Origin: Nostoc sp. CHAB 5824
Lineage (GTDB): Bacteria > Cyanobacteriota > Cyanobacteriia > Cyanobacteriales > Nostocaceae
DNA length: 64,000 nt
Assembly: GCF_020829665.1 (NCBI RefSeq)
Contig: NZ_JAIVFT010000013.1
Location: forward strand, 1 to 64,000
Reading direction: 5' to 3'
Below are positions 23,922 to 33,121 of this stretch, in pieces. The notes under the pieces were generated by a model. That model saw only the letters and a list, made by a program, of their open reading frames with translations, made no database searches and was not told the DNA's origin. The translations under genes and the position numbers were made by a program. How positions within the stretch are numbered: position 1 is the stretch's first letter; each line of letters opens with the position of its first letter.

Positions 23922-24902
23922 ATGAGTAGCACAGAAACACTTGGTTTAAAAATTACGCTTGGACAAGAAGCCCATGCGATCGCCCGGCAGTTTGCTGTTG
24001 AACAAACTACACCTCAAAAAGGGAAAAAAACATATTTAAATACACTAGCAGTTTACGCTGTTTACAGTTACTTGAAATGGATGCGGATTGATACTGCTCT
24101 AGAGGAAGGTGATAGTTGGCATCCTCTTAAACGAGCTTTATTTGATGTTGCCGATTTAGTTATTCCCAACATTGGTAAGTTAGAGTGTCGCCCAGTTCAA
24201 CCTGGAGAAACGGCAATTTACTTACCAGCGGAAGTGATGGAAGATAGGATTGGTTATGTAGCTGTCCAGTTTAGCGAACGCTTAAATGAAGTGCAATTAT
24301 TGGGATTTGTTAGAACATTTAATGTTTCTTCTGCTTGGGAGCAAATACCACTAGCAAGCCTTAAACCCCTTAATTTCCTCTTCGACTGTATTCCTGACGC
24401 TGTTGCTCACCCTGAACTCAATAGTAGCCAGATACGGGTGAACTTAAACCAATGGTTCGATAATCTGTTTGAAAATAGTTGGATGGCTCTAGAAGAAGTT
24501 TTCGGCAGTATAAATGAGAAAAAGTTTGCCTTAAGAAGTGTTTCATCCTTTAATGAAGCTAATGTGGCACGAGCAAAAATAATAGATTTAGGGTTACAAG
24601 TTGGAAATCAATCTCTAGTGCTATTAGTTGCGATAGCTGCGCTTGCCAAAGGCATCGCACCTTATTCTGAACAGAAAGTAGAAATACTAGTACAGCTACA
24701 TCCAATGGATGGAAAAACTTATCTGCCATCTAACCTAAGGCTGAATTTACTATCAGAATCAGGAGAAACTATTCAAAAAGTGGTATCACGAAGTAATGAT
24801 AACTTTATTCAATTAAAACGATTTCGGGGGTATTCTGGAGAAGGATTTAATATCCAAGTATCTGATGGTGATTTCACAATCAAGGAGACTTTTGTCATCT
24901 GA
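23922..24902 (+). CDS. DUF1822 family protein
   Basis: This 326-aa soluble protein of unknown function is recognisable as the DUF1822 member that sits between the sigma-like and CHASE2/CHAT genes in cyanobacteria. The N-terminal helix-rich part (HAIARQFAVEQTTPQKGKKTYLN trimmed: NTLAVYAVYSYLKWM) is characteristic. The C-terminal half is beta-rich, with a VEILVQLHPMDGKTYLPSNL stretch. No catalytic motif is visible. The start is 5 bp after the upstream stop, and the downstream gene begins 21 bp after its end. A chaperone or regulatory role for the membrane CHAT protein is conceivable but unsupported. Confidence 0.8.
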   Translation: MSSTETLGLKITLGQEAHAIARQFAVEQTTPQKGKKTYLNTLAVYAVYSYLKWMRIDTALEEGDSWHPLKRALFDVADLVIPNIGKLECRPVQPGETAIYLPAEVMEDRIGYVAVQFSERLNEVQLLGFVRTFNVSSAWEQIPLASLKPLNFLFDCIPDAVAHPELNSSQIRVNLNQWFDNLFENSWMALEEVFGSINEKKFALRSVSSFNEANVARAKIIDLGLQVGNQSLVLLVAIAALAKGIAPYSEQKVEILVQLHPMDGKTYLPSNLRLNLLSESGETIQKVVSRSNDNFIQLKRFRGYSGEGFNIQVSDGDFTIKETFVI

Positions 24903-24923
24903 CAGTTTTTTTGTCGGAGTGTA

Positions 24924-27293
24924 ATGAGTAAGTTAGTTGTCTTGAATTTGGGTAAGGGTGACCTCTACAAAGGCTTTCCTGATGTCACAGTTCAACTTGG
25001 GTTTCCAAATGATCTGCGGGCGATGGAATTTCGTGGTAGTTTACCAGCAGCACCAGAAATTCCTCAACTTTATCGAAATTGGCAAATCCTATACTCAGCT
25101 CTCTATCGCTATTATGGTTGGTGTGTACGTCTCGAAATCGAAGATACTGATGTAACAAATTTTTCGGAAGTTGAATTTAACGATTTATGTCAGCAATTAT
25201 CATCCAGAATTAATATCTGGCTCAACTCAGATCAGTTTCGCAAAATAGACCAAAAGTTACGCACGCAATTAAATCCAAATGAAGAAATTTGCTTCATGGT
25301 TGCAACTTCTGATAATTTATTGCGGCGGATTCCTTGGCATTTGTGGAACTTTTTTGATGATTATCCAAATGCCGAAGTAGCACTTAGCTCCTTAGAGCCA
25401 CAACGACCGAATAAAATATATACTAAAGAAAATAAAGTTAGAATATTAGCAATTTTTGGCAATAGTAAAGGAATTGATATTAGTCAGGATAAACGATTTC
25501 TAGAAAAACTATCAACCCAAGCGAAAATAAGTTTTTTGGTTGAGCCGCAACGAAAAGAATTAAGTAACGAACTTTGGGAAAAAGGTTGGAATATTCTGTT
25601 TTTTGCTGGACATAGTTACAGCAAAGAAACAGGAGTATTGCAAATTAATCAAACTACGACAATTAGTCTAGATAGATTAAAACATGGACTCACAAAAGCA
25701 ATTAAGAACGGATTGCGTTTGGCAATTTTCAATTCCTGCGATGGCTTAGGTTTGGCAGAAGCATTAGAGGATTTACACATTCCCCAAGTTATTGTCATGC
25801 GCGAACCAGTCCCAGACTTGGTAGCACAAGAATTTTTAAAACATTTTTTAACAGAATTTTCTAGTGGGCAATCTTTATACTCTGCACTGCGCGAGGCGCG
25901 AAAAAGGCTGGAAGGAATAGAAGATAAATATCCTTGTGCAACTTGGTTACCAGTAATTTGCCAAAATCCCTTGGAAGCGCCAATGACTTGGCAGTTGCAC
26001 CGAAAGATGATCACCACTAAGAGTGTTTTGGCAATATTGCTGGCAAGCTTGTTGGTAACAAGTTTGGTCATGGGGGTGCGGTATTGGGGTTATCTGCAAA
26101 CGTCAGAATTACAGGCTTTTGACCATTTTATGCAGTTGCGATCGCAACTTGTCACCGAAAAACCTGACGATCGGATTTTAATTATCACTATTGATGAAGC
26201 AGATATTCAGTACCAAATCGATAAAAGAATGCAAATGCGATGGTCATTATCTGACCAAGCACTTGCTCAACTATTAGATAAATTAAATAAGTATCAACCA
26301 CGAACAATCGGATTAGATATTTACCGCGATGGTGTTGTAGACCCGAAAATTCAAAATTTAGCTACTCGTTATCAGCAGGATAATCGCCTATTTTTTGTGT
26401 GCAAAGTTGCTACTACTGAGGATGATAGTAATAGTGATGGTGTTCCGCCACCTGATGGAGTTTCAAGAAAACGCTTAAGCTTTAGTGATTTTGTTGCAGA
26501 TGATGAAATTATTGCTCGCCGCCAGCTTTTATATTTGACTCCTCCTCCAAAATCTCTGTGTACCACAGAATACGCTTTTAGTTTGCAACTAGCACTTGAT
26601 TATTTAGATAAAGAAGGCAAAACCTCAAGTGTTACAAAAGAAGGTTATTTACAGATTGGTGATGTTGTGTTTGAACAATTAAACGGACACACTAGCGGTT
26701 ATCAAAGAGTGGATGCATCTGGTTATCAAATATTGTTAAATTATCGTTCCCTCTCCTCTGTTGACAAAATTGCCGAGCAAGTTAGTTTGAGAGATGTGTT
26801 AGATGAAAAAATCCCATTAGAATCAGTTGAACTACTTAAAGACCGGATTGTTCTTATTGGTCTTTCTGCCCCCACCAATACAAATGATTATTGGAAAACA
26901 CCATTCAGTTCCAATGCCAAACCGAAGCACAAGCAAATACCAGGGGTAATCGTACAGGCGCAAATGCTAAGTCAAATCCTGAGCGCAGTTTTAGACCGCA
27001 GACCTTTGTTGTGGTGGTGGTCTGGATGGATGGAGACACTTTGGGTATGGGGATGGTCCTTGGTAGGAGGTATTACAGCGTGGTGTTATTTAAAACCACT
27101 GCATCTGGGACTGGCGGTAATAGTAACACTTTTAACACTATTTGTGTTATGTTTTGGCATTTTTACACTAGCTGGATGGGTGCCACTCATCCCCTCAGCA
27201 TTAGCTTTGCTAGCTACCCAAGTAACGGTAATTTCATGGTTTAGACGTTCCCATCTTGGTAAGAGAAAACAATTAAATTTTGATCATGATTAA
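24924..27293 (+). CDS. CHAT-CHASE2 membrane protein
   Basis: This 789-aa protein has an N-terminal CHAT (caspase-like) domain (about 120-350) with the expected dyad His230 (FFAGHSYSKETG) and Cys272 (IFNSCDGLG). A membrane helix (about 365-385) and an extracytoplasmic CHASE2 sensor (about 390-690) follow. The chain ends in further helices in a Trp-rich region (LLWWWSGWMETLWVWGWSLV, about 695-780). It thus joins an external sensor to a cytoplasmic putative protease. Substrates are unknown. Its stop overlaps the DUF928 gene start by 8 bp, so the two are translationally coupled. CHAT proteases in other bacteria are activated on partner binding or sensing; whether this one is proteolytic is not shown by sequence alone. 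Confidence 0.87.
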   Translation: MSKLVVLNLGKGDLYKGFPDVTVQLGFPNDLRAMEFRGSLPAAPEIPQLYRNWQILYSALYRYYGWCVRLEIEDTDVTNFSEVEFNDLCQQLSSRINIWLNSDQFRKIDQKLRTQLNPNEEICFMVATSDNLLRRIPWHLWNFFDDYPNAEVALSSLEPQRPNKIYTKENKVRILAIFGNSKGIDISQDKRFLEKLSTQAKISFLVEPQRKELSNELWEKGWNILFFAGHSYSKETGVLQINQTTTISLDRLKHGLTKAIKNGLRLAIFNSCDGLGLAEALEDLHIPQVIVMREPVPDLVAQEFLKHFLTEFSSGQSLYSALREARKRLEGIEDKYPCATWLPVICQNPLEAPMTWQLHRKMITTKSVLAILLASLLVTSLVMGVRYWGYLQTSELQAFDHFMQLRSQLVTEKPDDRILIITIDEADIQYQIDKRMQMRWSLSDQALAQLLDKLNKYQPRTIGLDIYRDGVVDPKIQNLATRYQQDNRLFFVCKVATTEDDSNSDGVPPPDGVSRKRLSFSDFVADDEIIARRQLLYLTPPPKSLCTTEYAFSLQLALDYLDKEGKTSSVTKEGYLQIGDVVFEQLNGHTSGYQRVDASGYQILLNYRSLSSVDKIAEQVSLRDVLDEKIPLESVELLKDRIVLIGLSAPTNTNDYWKTPFSSNAKPKHKQIPGVIVQAQMLSQILSAVLDRRPLLWWWSGWMETLWVWGWSLVGGITAWCYLKPLHLGLAVIVTLLTLFVLCFGIFTLAGWVPLIPSALALLATQVTVISWFRRSHLGKRKQLNFDHD

Positions 27294-28263
27294 AAAAAAA
27301 TTACTAATCCAACCAATTCAACGTGCTTGCGTAATACCTCTGGTATTCGTTAGTTTGATGAGTTACTCGCAATTAGTGCAGGCACAGCTTTCTAATTCTG
27401 AATTTTCACGCTATGTGGAAAAACCAACGCGAAACCTAACCCCCCAGCCCCCTTCTCAACTAAGGAATGGGAAGAATTCAAAGCCTTTACGCCACGTGCT
27501 TCAAGTCGGCAGAGCCGCCCAACGCAGTGGCTCCTCCTTGCAGGAGAGAGGTTTTTCAGAACCGGTGAAAAATCAGCTTCCCAATTCTATTCAAAACTCT
27601 TTTCAGCAACCGAAATTGCCCAGAAACGGCGCACCTACAGGTCGGCGCAGAGCAGGGGCTGGGCGTAATCCTGAGTGTCCTAGCTCTCTGACACGTCTTA
27701 CTGCTTTAGTACCTGGTGATGAAGGGAAATCATTTTTAGCATCAACAGTTGCAGAAAATCCAACTTTTTGGTTTTATGTTCCTGAACTACCAGAAACCGC
27801 CCGTTTTGCAGAATTTGTGTTACAGGTGCAAGATGGTAGAGAAGTACAGAATGTCTATCGAACACCTCTTACTCTTTCTGGAAAACCCGGTGTGATTAGC
27901 ATTACTCTGCCATTACAATCGCAATACTCCTTAAAAACAGATAAAAAATATCATTGGTACTTTCAGATTTATTGTGGCGATCCAGAAAAAACATCTGACA
28001 ATTTTTATGTAGATGGCTTTGTGCAAAGGCAGGCGCTGACAGAGGCTCTTGATAGTCAATTAAAAATAGCAAAACCAAGAGAGTACATTGCTTATAGTGC
28101 TAATAATATTTGGTACGATGCTTTAACTAATTTAGGTCAACTGCTCCGTCCTAATCCGCAGAATGCAACTCTTAATAAAGATTGGGTTGACTTATTAAAT
28201 GCAGTTGGTTTGCAAGACTTTGCTAAAGAGCCAATCGTACAGAATTACAACTTGGAAAAATAA
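27286..28263 (+). CDS. DUF928 exported protein with repeat-derived insert
   Basis: The protein is about 325 aa from the ATG at 27286 (a TTG at 27280 is also in frame). It has a signal-peptide-like start (IPLVFVSLMSYSQLVQAQL), then a low-complexity segment and the DUF928 core (about 125-320: LTRLTALVPGDEGKSFLAST, FWFYVPEL, YHWYFQIYCGDPEKTSDNFY). It is probably periplasmic or secreted. About 42 codons (residues ~49-90) are made of two nested dispersed repeats in frame. DUF928 proteins typically lie beside CHAT, CHASE2 and haemagglutinin-type genes. Molecular function is unknown. Confidence 0.82.
   Translation: MIKKKLLIQPIQRACVIPLVFVSLMSYSQLVQAQLSNSEFSRYVEKPTRNLTPQPPSQLRNGKNSKPLRHVLQVGRAAQRSGSSLQERGFSEPVKNQLPNSIQNSFQQPKLPRNGAPTGRRRAGAGRNPECPSSLTRLTALVPGDEGKSFLASTVAENPTFWFYVPELPETARFAEFVLQVQDGREVQNVYRTPLTLSGKPGVISITLPLQSQYSLKTDKKYHWYFQIYCGDPEKTSDNFYVDGFVQRQALTEALDSQLKIAKPREYIAYSANNIWYDALTNLGQLLRPNPQNATLNKDWVDLLNAVGLQDFAKEPIVQNYNLEK
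27432..27557. repeat. Nested dispersed repeats inside the DUF928 gene
   Basis: AAACCTAACC...GGAATGGGAAGAATTC and CTCCTTGCAGGAGAGAGG match the repeat at 14221-14300 in reverse. An inner piece (TCGGCAGAGCCGCCCAACGC) matches, in reverse, the unit at about 9000-9027. The frame stays open across both. Confidence 0.75.
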
Positions 28264-28303
28264 GACTAGTCACACGGTAGAGTTACTGTTTTACTGGAGG
28301 TGC

Positions 28304-29542
28304 TATGTCAGGGATAACTCAAGATTGGCTATGTTGGTGGGTGTAGTAGGTTTGTAGTGGGTGGCGTGTTAATTGCTTCCTTGCAAGATAGGGTTTTTGC
28401 TCAAATTACCCCGGATAATACTTTGCCTAATAACTCCAGTGTCACAAGGGAGGGTAACATCTTCAATATCACTGGAGCAACACAAGCAAGAAGTAATTTG
28501 TTCCACAGCTTTAGCGAGTTTTCTGTGCCTATCAGTGGCACTGCTTCTTTTAATAATGCTCTAGATATTCAAAATATCATTAGCCGAGTTACAGGTGGTC
28601 ACCTTCTAAAATTGATGAGTTAATTCGCACGTCGAGTACAGCTAATCTGTTTCTGATAAATCCTAACGGCATTATTTTTGGTCAGAATGCTCAATTAAAT
28701 ATTGGTGGTTCTTTTGTAGCAACTACAGCTAATGCGATCGCTTTTGGTGATCAAGGTTTTTTTAGTGCTTCAAATCCAGAAAGTTCCTCATCCCTGCTAA
28801 CGGTCAATCCTTCGACTTTACTATTTAATCAAATCAAAACCGCATCTATACAAAATAACTCAGTTGCTCCCTCCGGTTTAAATCCATCTTCTGAGATTAC
28901 AGCAAGGGGTTTTTTGGGTGTACCAGATGGCAAAAGTTTGTTGTTGGTAGGCGGCGATATCAATATGGATGGTGGAGGATTGTTTGCTTTTGGTGCAATG
29001 AAAATAGCGACATTACTGCCAATGCTTTTACTGGCATTGGTGGGAGAGTGGATATCACAGCCTTTGGCATTTATGGTATTCAGTTCCGTGAAAGTCCAAC
29101 TCTCTTGAGTGACATCACTGCTAGTTCAGAATTTGGTACACAAGGCACTGTAGAACTAAATACACCCGATATTGACCCCAATAGTGGCTTGGTTGAGTTG
29201 CCAACAATACCAGTTGACACCCAGGTAGCTCAAGGTTGCTACAGTCCAGGTTACGCCCAAAACCGATTTGTGATCACCGGATGCGGCGGTTTACCACCCA
29301 ATCCCAAAGACATTCTCACTCCTGATGCTCCACAAATAGATTGGGTATCTCTTAAACCCAGTAACAACAACCGTTCCCTACCACCTGTTACCAGTAAAAC
29401 AACTACCTCTACTCCCAGACGTATTGTTGAAGCAACAGGTATAACGCTAAACGCCAAAGGACAAATAGTCCTCACTGCTAATTCATTTACCGCTACTCCT
29501 TACATTTCCAGACAGAACCCAATTCAATGTCATGGTAGCTAA
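28304..29542 (+). pseudogene. Broken filamentous-haemagglutinin-type (TPS) exoprotein gene
   Basis: Pieces of a two-partner-secretion exoprotein are recognisable in different frames. A signal region with an early stop starts at 28304 (MSGITQDWLCWWV). The TPS domain QITPDNTLPNNSSV ... ISRVTGG is followed, after loss of one T near 28599, by SKIDELIRTSSTANLFLINP (with NPNGIIFGQNAQL). The chain then runs to GGDINMDGGGLFAFG and switches frame near 29005 to NSDITANAFTGIGG and the conserved tail LPPNPKD. The long beta-helix normally between these last two pieces is missing, so a large internal deletion is likely. The remains lie between DUF928 and CHAT-TPR genes, where intact homologues usually sit. 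No TpsB transporter is in the window. Confidence 0.85.
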
Positions 29543-29692
29543 AGTTACTCATATTTATGCTGCATCTTGCTTGCTTATGTGGCTTAGTAACCTGACAACT
29601 ACACCTAGCAGGGCGCAGACAGGAAATTGCGTTAGTTACAGTACAGAGTGAAAACTTTACAGCTACTGTTGAGTGAGGTATTCCTTTAGTTT

Positions 29693-32362
29693 ATGAAAAC
29701 TTTCAAACATTTATTACTAGTATTCTTGACTGCCTTACTGTGCATATATTTGCCGTACATTTTTGATTCATCTAGTTATTTAACGGCAGCGTTTAGAAAA
29801 TCTAAAATCGGATTGTATTCTGTTTTAGCAACAACATCTGCTGTCAACTCCAGCCAGCCTTCTAGCCTAGTGCAGCAAAGTCAAGCATTTTATGAAGCGG
29901 GACAGTTTGTGGAAGGGGTACAACTTCTAAAAAAAGCAGCAGGTGAATTTAAAGCTACTAATGATGTATTAAATGAAGCTATAACTTTAAGTAATCTTTC
30001 TTTAGCCTACCAGCAATTAGGACAATGGGAAGAGGCAACTGAAGCGATCGCACAAAGTATTAAACTATTACAAACTCTAAAAAATTCAGACTCTTCACAA
30101 GAGCAATCGCAAATCTTTGCCCAAGCTTTAGATGTTCGAGGTGGACTGGAATTAGCACGGGGACAAACTGAAGCCGCCTTGGGTACTTGGCAAGAAGCGG
30201 CTAAAATTTATCAACACCTAGATGATATATCAGCACTTACTCGCAATCGCATTAATCAAACCCAAGCAATGCAAGCTTTGGGAAATTATCTGCAAGCACA
30301 TAAAAGCTTAATTTCGGTACAAGAAGTTCTCCAAAACCAACCAGATTCTTCTCTTAAAGCCACAGGATTGGATAGCTTAGGGAATGTCCTGCGAAGTTTG
30401 GGTTATTTGAGCGATTCGCAGAAAATCCTAGAAGAAAGTTTTTCTGTGGCTGGGAGAATAGGAAGTGCGATCGCTCAAAGTAATGCTTTACTTAGTTTAG
30501 GTAATACAGCCCGCGCTCAAACATCCGCTCAACTTAGTTTGGGTAACTCAAGCAGCGTCAAGGATTATATTAAAACGGCAATCCAATATTATCAACAAGC
30601 GGTGCAGATTACATCTGCGACACCCACTGTGCGCCTCCAAGCTCAACTGAATTTATTAAAACTATTGGTAGAGCAAGAGGAATTTAGCACAGCAAAGGCA
30701 TTATTGCCCCAAATTCAGTCTCAGATAGACAATTTGCCTCCAAGCCGAAGGGCTGTTAATTACCGAATTAACTTTGCCCAAAGTCTGAGTAAAATGATAC
30801 AGAACTCAGTTCAGCCAAAAGATGTTGCTAAAATGCTAGCGCAAGCTGTCCAAGTGGCTAAGAGTCTAAAAGATGAGCGAACCGAATCTTATGCTCTTGG
30901 AACTCTTGGTGAATTGTACGAACAAACCGGACAGTTATCTGATGCTAAAGGCCTCACACAGCAAGCCTTGGTGAAAGCTGAATCCATTGATGCTCAAGAC
31001 ATTGCTTATCAATGGCATTGGCAGATGGGACGGATACTGCAAAAGCAATCCAATATCCCAGCCGCAACAGATGCTTATAGTCAAGCATATAATGCCCTCA
31101 AATCTCTTCGTAACGATTTAGTTTCGATTAATCCTGACGTACAATTTTCTTTCCGCGAAAGCATAGAACCTGTATATCGACAGTACGTTGATTTACTGTT
31201 GCAACTTCAAGAAAATACTCTTCAAAAGCCAGATAATCTCGTTCAAGCTCGTCAGGTAATTGAATCTCTCCAATTAGCAGAATTAGATAACTTTTTTCGT
31301 TCGCCCTGTTTGCTACCAAGAGTTGATCTTGATAAATTAGTTGAAAAGGAAAAATTCACAGCTGTTATCTATCCAATTATTTTAGATAATCGGCTAGAAA
31401 TTATTACTAGATTGCCAGGACAAAATAAAATTTACCGTAAAACAGCTAAAGTCCCTAAAGATGTATTAGAAAAAACTGTAGAACAACTACAGAAAGATTT
31501 ACCTGTTGCTAGCCGGGAGCCTGATGTTAAACAGTACTCACAACAGTTATATGACTGGTTAATTAAACCTATTGAATCAGATTTCGCAACCAAAGGTATA
31601 ACATCTTTAGTGTTTGTGTTGGATGGCTCTTTGCGAAATATTCCAATGGCAATTCTTTATGATCGACAACAGCAGAAATATTTGATAGAAAAGTATGCTA
31701 TTTCTTTGATGCCTGGATTACAACTTCTTGCTCCTAAATCTTTACACAACGTGGGGCTAAACGTTTTAATTGCTGGAGTTGAGCAAGGACGCTTGATTGA
31801 AGGTAAATCTTTTTCGGAACTTTCAAATGTTACACAGGAATTAAAACAAGTTCAATCTGAAGTTAAATCAAGTAAAGAACTTTTAAATCAAGAGTTCACT
31901 AAAACTAATCTGCAACAGCAAATTCAATCTACTCCCTTTTCAGTAGTGCATCTAGCTACTCATGGGCAATTTAGTTCAGATATTGAACAAACCTATATTC
32001 TTACCTGGGATAGCCTACTAAAAGTTAGGGAGTTAGATAGTTTACTACGGGCTAAAGGTGAAAGCCAACCAGAAATAATTGAATTACTTGTCCTTAGTGC
32101 CTGTAAAACTGCTACGGGAGACAAACGAGCTGCTTTAGGATTAGCTGGAGTTGCGGTGCGAGCAGGCGCACGTAGTACATTAGCTACTTTGTGGACAGTA
32201 GATGATGAATCTACTAGCGACTTTATGGGTGAATTATATCGACAGTTGGATGCTAGGGTAACTAAAGCCCAAGCTGTGCAATACGCCCAACTTGCGATTT
32301 TAGCTAAAGAGAACCGTCCATATTTTTGGGCACCTTATGTTCTTGTAGGCAATTGGTTATGA
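29693..32362 (+). CDS. TPR-CHAT protein, putative exported caspase-like protease
   Basis: This 889-aa protein has an N-terminal hydrophobic segment (about 5-25, LLLVFLTALLCIYLPYIF) consistent with export or anchoring. A long TPR/alpha-solenoid region spans about 60-480. A CHAT domain (about 560-889) has the dyad His757 (VVHLATHGQFSSD) and Cys804 (VLSACKTATG). The terminal AYFWAPYVLVGNWL-type motif (here YFWAPYVLVGNWL) is the standard CHAT end. It closes the plus-strand cluster. TPR-CHAT proteins next to haemagglutinin-type exoproteins may process secreted proteins. Here the exoprotein gene is broken while this gene is intact, so another substrate or recent decay is possible. Confidence 0.88.
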   Translation: MKTFKHLLLVFLTALLCIYLPYIFDSSSYLTAAFRKSKIGLYSVLATTSAVNSSQPSSLVQQSQAFYEAGQFVEGVQLLKKAAGEFKATNDVLNEAITLSNLSLAYQQLGQWEEATEAIAQSIKLLQTLKNSDSSQEQSQIFAQALDVRGGLELARGQTEAALGTWQEAAKIYQHLDDISALTRNRINQTQAMQALGNYLQAHKSLISVQEVLQNQPDSSLKATGLDSLGNVLRSLGYLSDSQKILEESFSVAGRIGSAIAQSNALLSLGNTARAQTSAQLSLGNSSSVKDYIKTAIQYYQQAVQITSATPTVRLQAQLNLLKLLVEQEEFSTAKALLPQIQSQIDNLPPSRRAVNYRINFAQSLSKMIQNSVQPKDVAKMLAQAVQVAKSLKDERTESYALGTLGELYEQTGQLSDAKGLTQQALVKAESIDAQDIAYQWHWQMGRILQKQSNIPAATDAYSQAYNALKSLRNDLVSINPDVQFSFRESIEPVYRQYVDLLLQLQENTLQKPDNLVQARQVIESLQLAELDNFFRSPCLLPRVDLDKLVEKEKFTAVIYPIILDNRLEIITRLPGQNKIYRKTAKVPKDVLEKTVEQLQKDLPVASREPDVKQYSQQLYDWLIKPIESDFATKGITSLVFVLDGSLRNIPMAILYDRQQQKYLIEKYAISLMPGLQLLAPKSLHNVGLNVLIAGVEQGRLIEGKSFSELSNVTQELKQVQSEVKSSKELLNQEFTKTNLQQQIQSTPFSVVHLATHGQFSSDIEQTYILTWDSLLKVRELDSLLRAKGESQPEIIELLVLSACKTATGDKRAALGLAGVAVRAGARSTLATLWTVDDESTSDFMGELYRQLDARVTKAQAVQYAQLAILAKENRPYFWAPYVLVGNWL

Positions 32363-32399
32363 TTAATTAAAAAATCTCAATCGACTTTTAAAACATCCT

Positions 32400-32927
32400 C
32401 TAAGAACAGCTAGTAAGGGCTGCACCACATTGATCTTCCCTTAGCAACCAACCCTTAATACCTTGATATTCCACTTGCGCCCAATCTCGCTGACAGCCTA
32501 ACAATTTGACAGGCGTATTAGCAGGAATTTTTCCCACTTTTTGGCTTTGTTGGCTGGTAGTAGCATAGAAATTCACGCCATTAGTACCATAGCCCAGCGT
32601 TGTTAAGCCTAACTTTGACACAAATACCCATCCAGTTCCTTGAAAACCATCGCTAGCATTAGTAATCTGCACCCAATCTCCAGCAGCACCAATAACCTGA
32701 ACTGTCTCGTTAATGGGTATTTGTCCGAGAATTGTGTTACTTGTACTTGCACCACTCCGCACATTTAAACCTTGCGGATCTGTATCGGTGACATAGGCAA
32801 GAATATTGCACTTTTGCGGATTAGTTGATTTCGCTAAACTTATTTGATTTGCTATACCTGTATTGAGCATTACACTAATACAATTGAATGCCAATACTAT
32901 GACTAACTTTGATGCTGAATTGTTCAC
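32400..32927 (-). CDS. Exported protein with two SH3-like domains
   Basis: This 175-aa protein begins with a signal peptide (LVIVLAFNCISVMLNTGIA) and then two bacterial SH3 units: LNVRSGASTSNTILGQIPIN (about 52-95) and VNFYATTSQQSQKVGKIPAN (about 115-160). Cysteines near both ends could form disulfides. SH3_3 domains commonly bind cell-wall peptides. It is convergent with the CHAT-TPR gene (38 bp apart). No operon partner is evident. Confidence 0.85.
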   Translation of the reverse strand: MNNSASKLVIVLAFNCISVMLNTGIANQISLAKSTNPQKCNILAYVTDTDPQGLNVRSGASTSNTILGQIPINETVQVIGAAGDWVQITNASDGFQGTGWVFVSKLGLTTLGYGTNGVNFYATTSQQSQKVGKIPANTPVKLLGCQRDWAQVEYQGIKGWLLREDQCGAALTSCS

Positions 32928-32983
32928 TTTTTTTATTATAATTTATTCAATTTCCTGGCATCTATATTTGAACCACATCTGTC

Positions 32984-33012
32984 GTAAAAGCACAGTATTG
33001 CTGTGCTTTTAC
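32984..33012 (-). terminator. Perfect 12-bp hairpin, likely ubiD terminator
   Basis: GTAAAAGCACAG and CTGTGCTTTTAC pair around TATTG, between the SH3 gene and the end of the UbiD gene, both on the minus strand. There is no long T tract after it. Confidence 0.55.
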
Positions 33013-33121
33013 TGTATGACTTATTTACCTGAAAATAGCTGTGATTGTGGGTAAGTTTGACTGATAAAAATCAGTTAAGCTGATAACCAGCATAGATTTT
33101 TACCAGTTTCTATCTAACATG

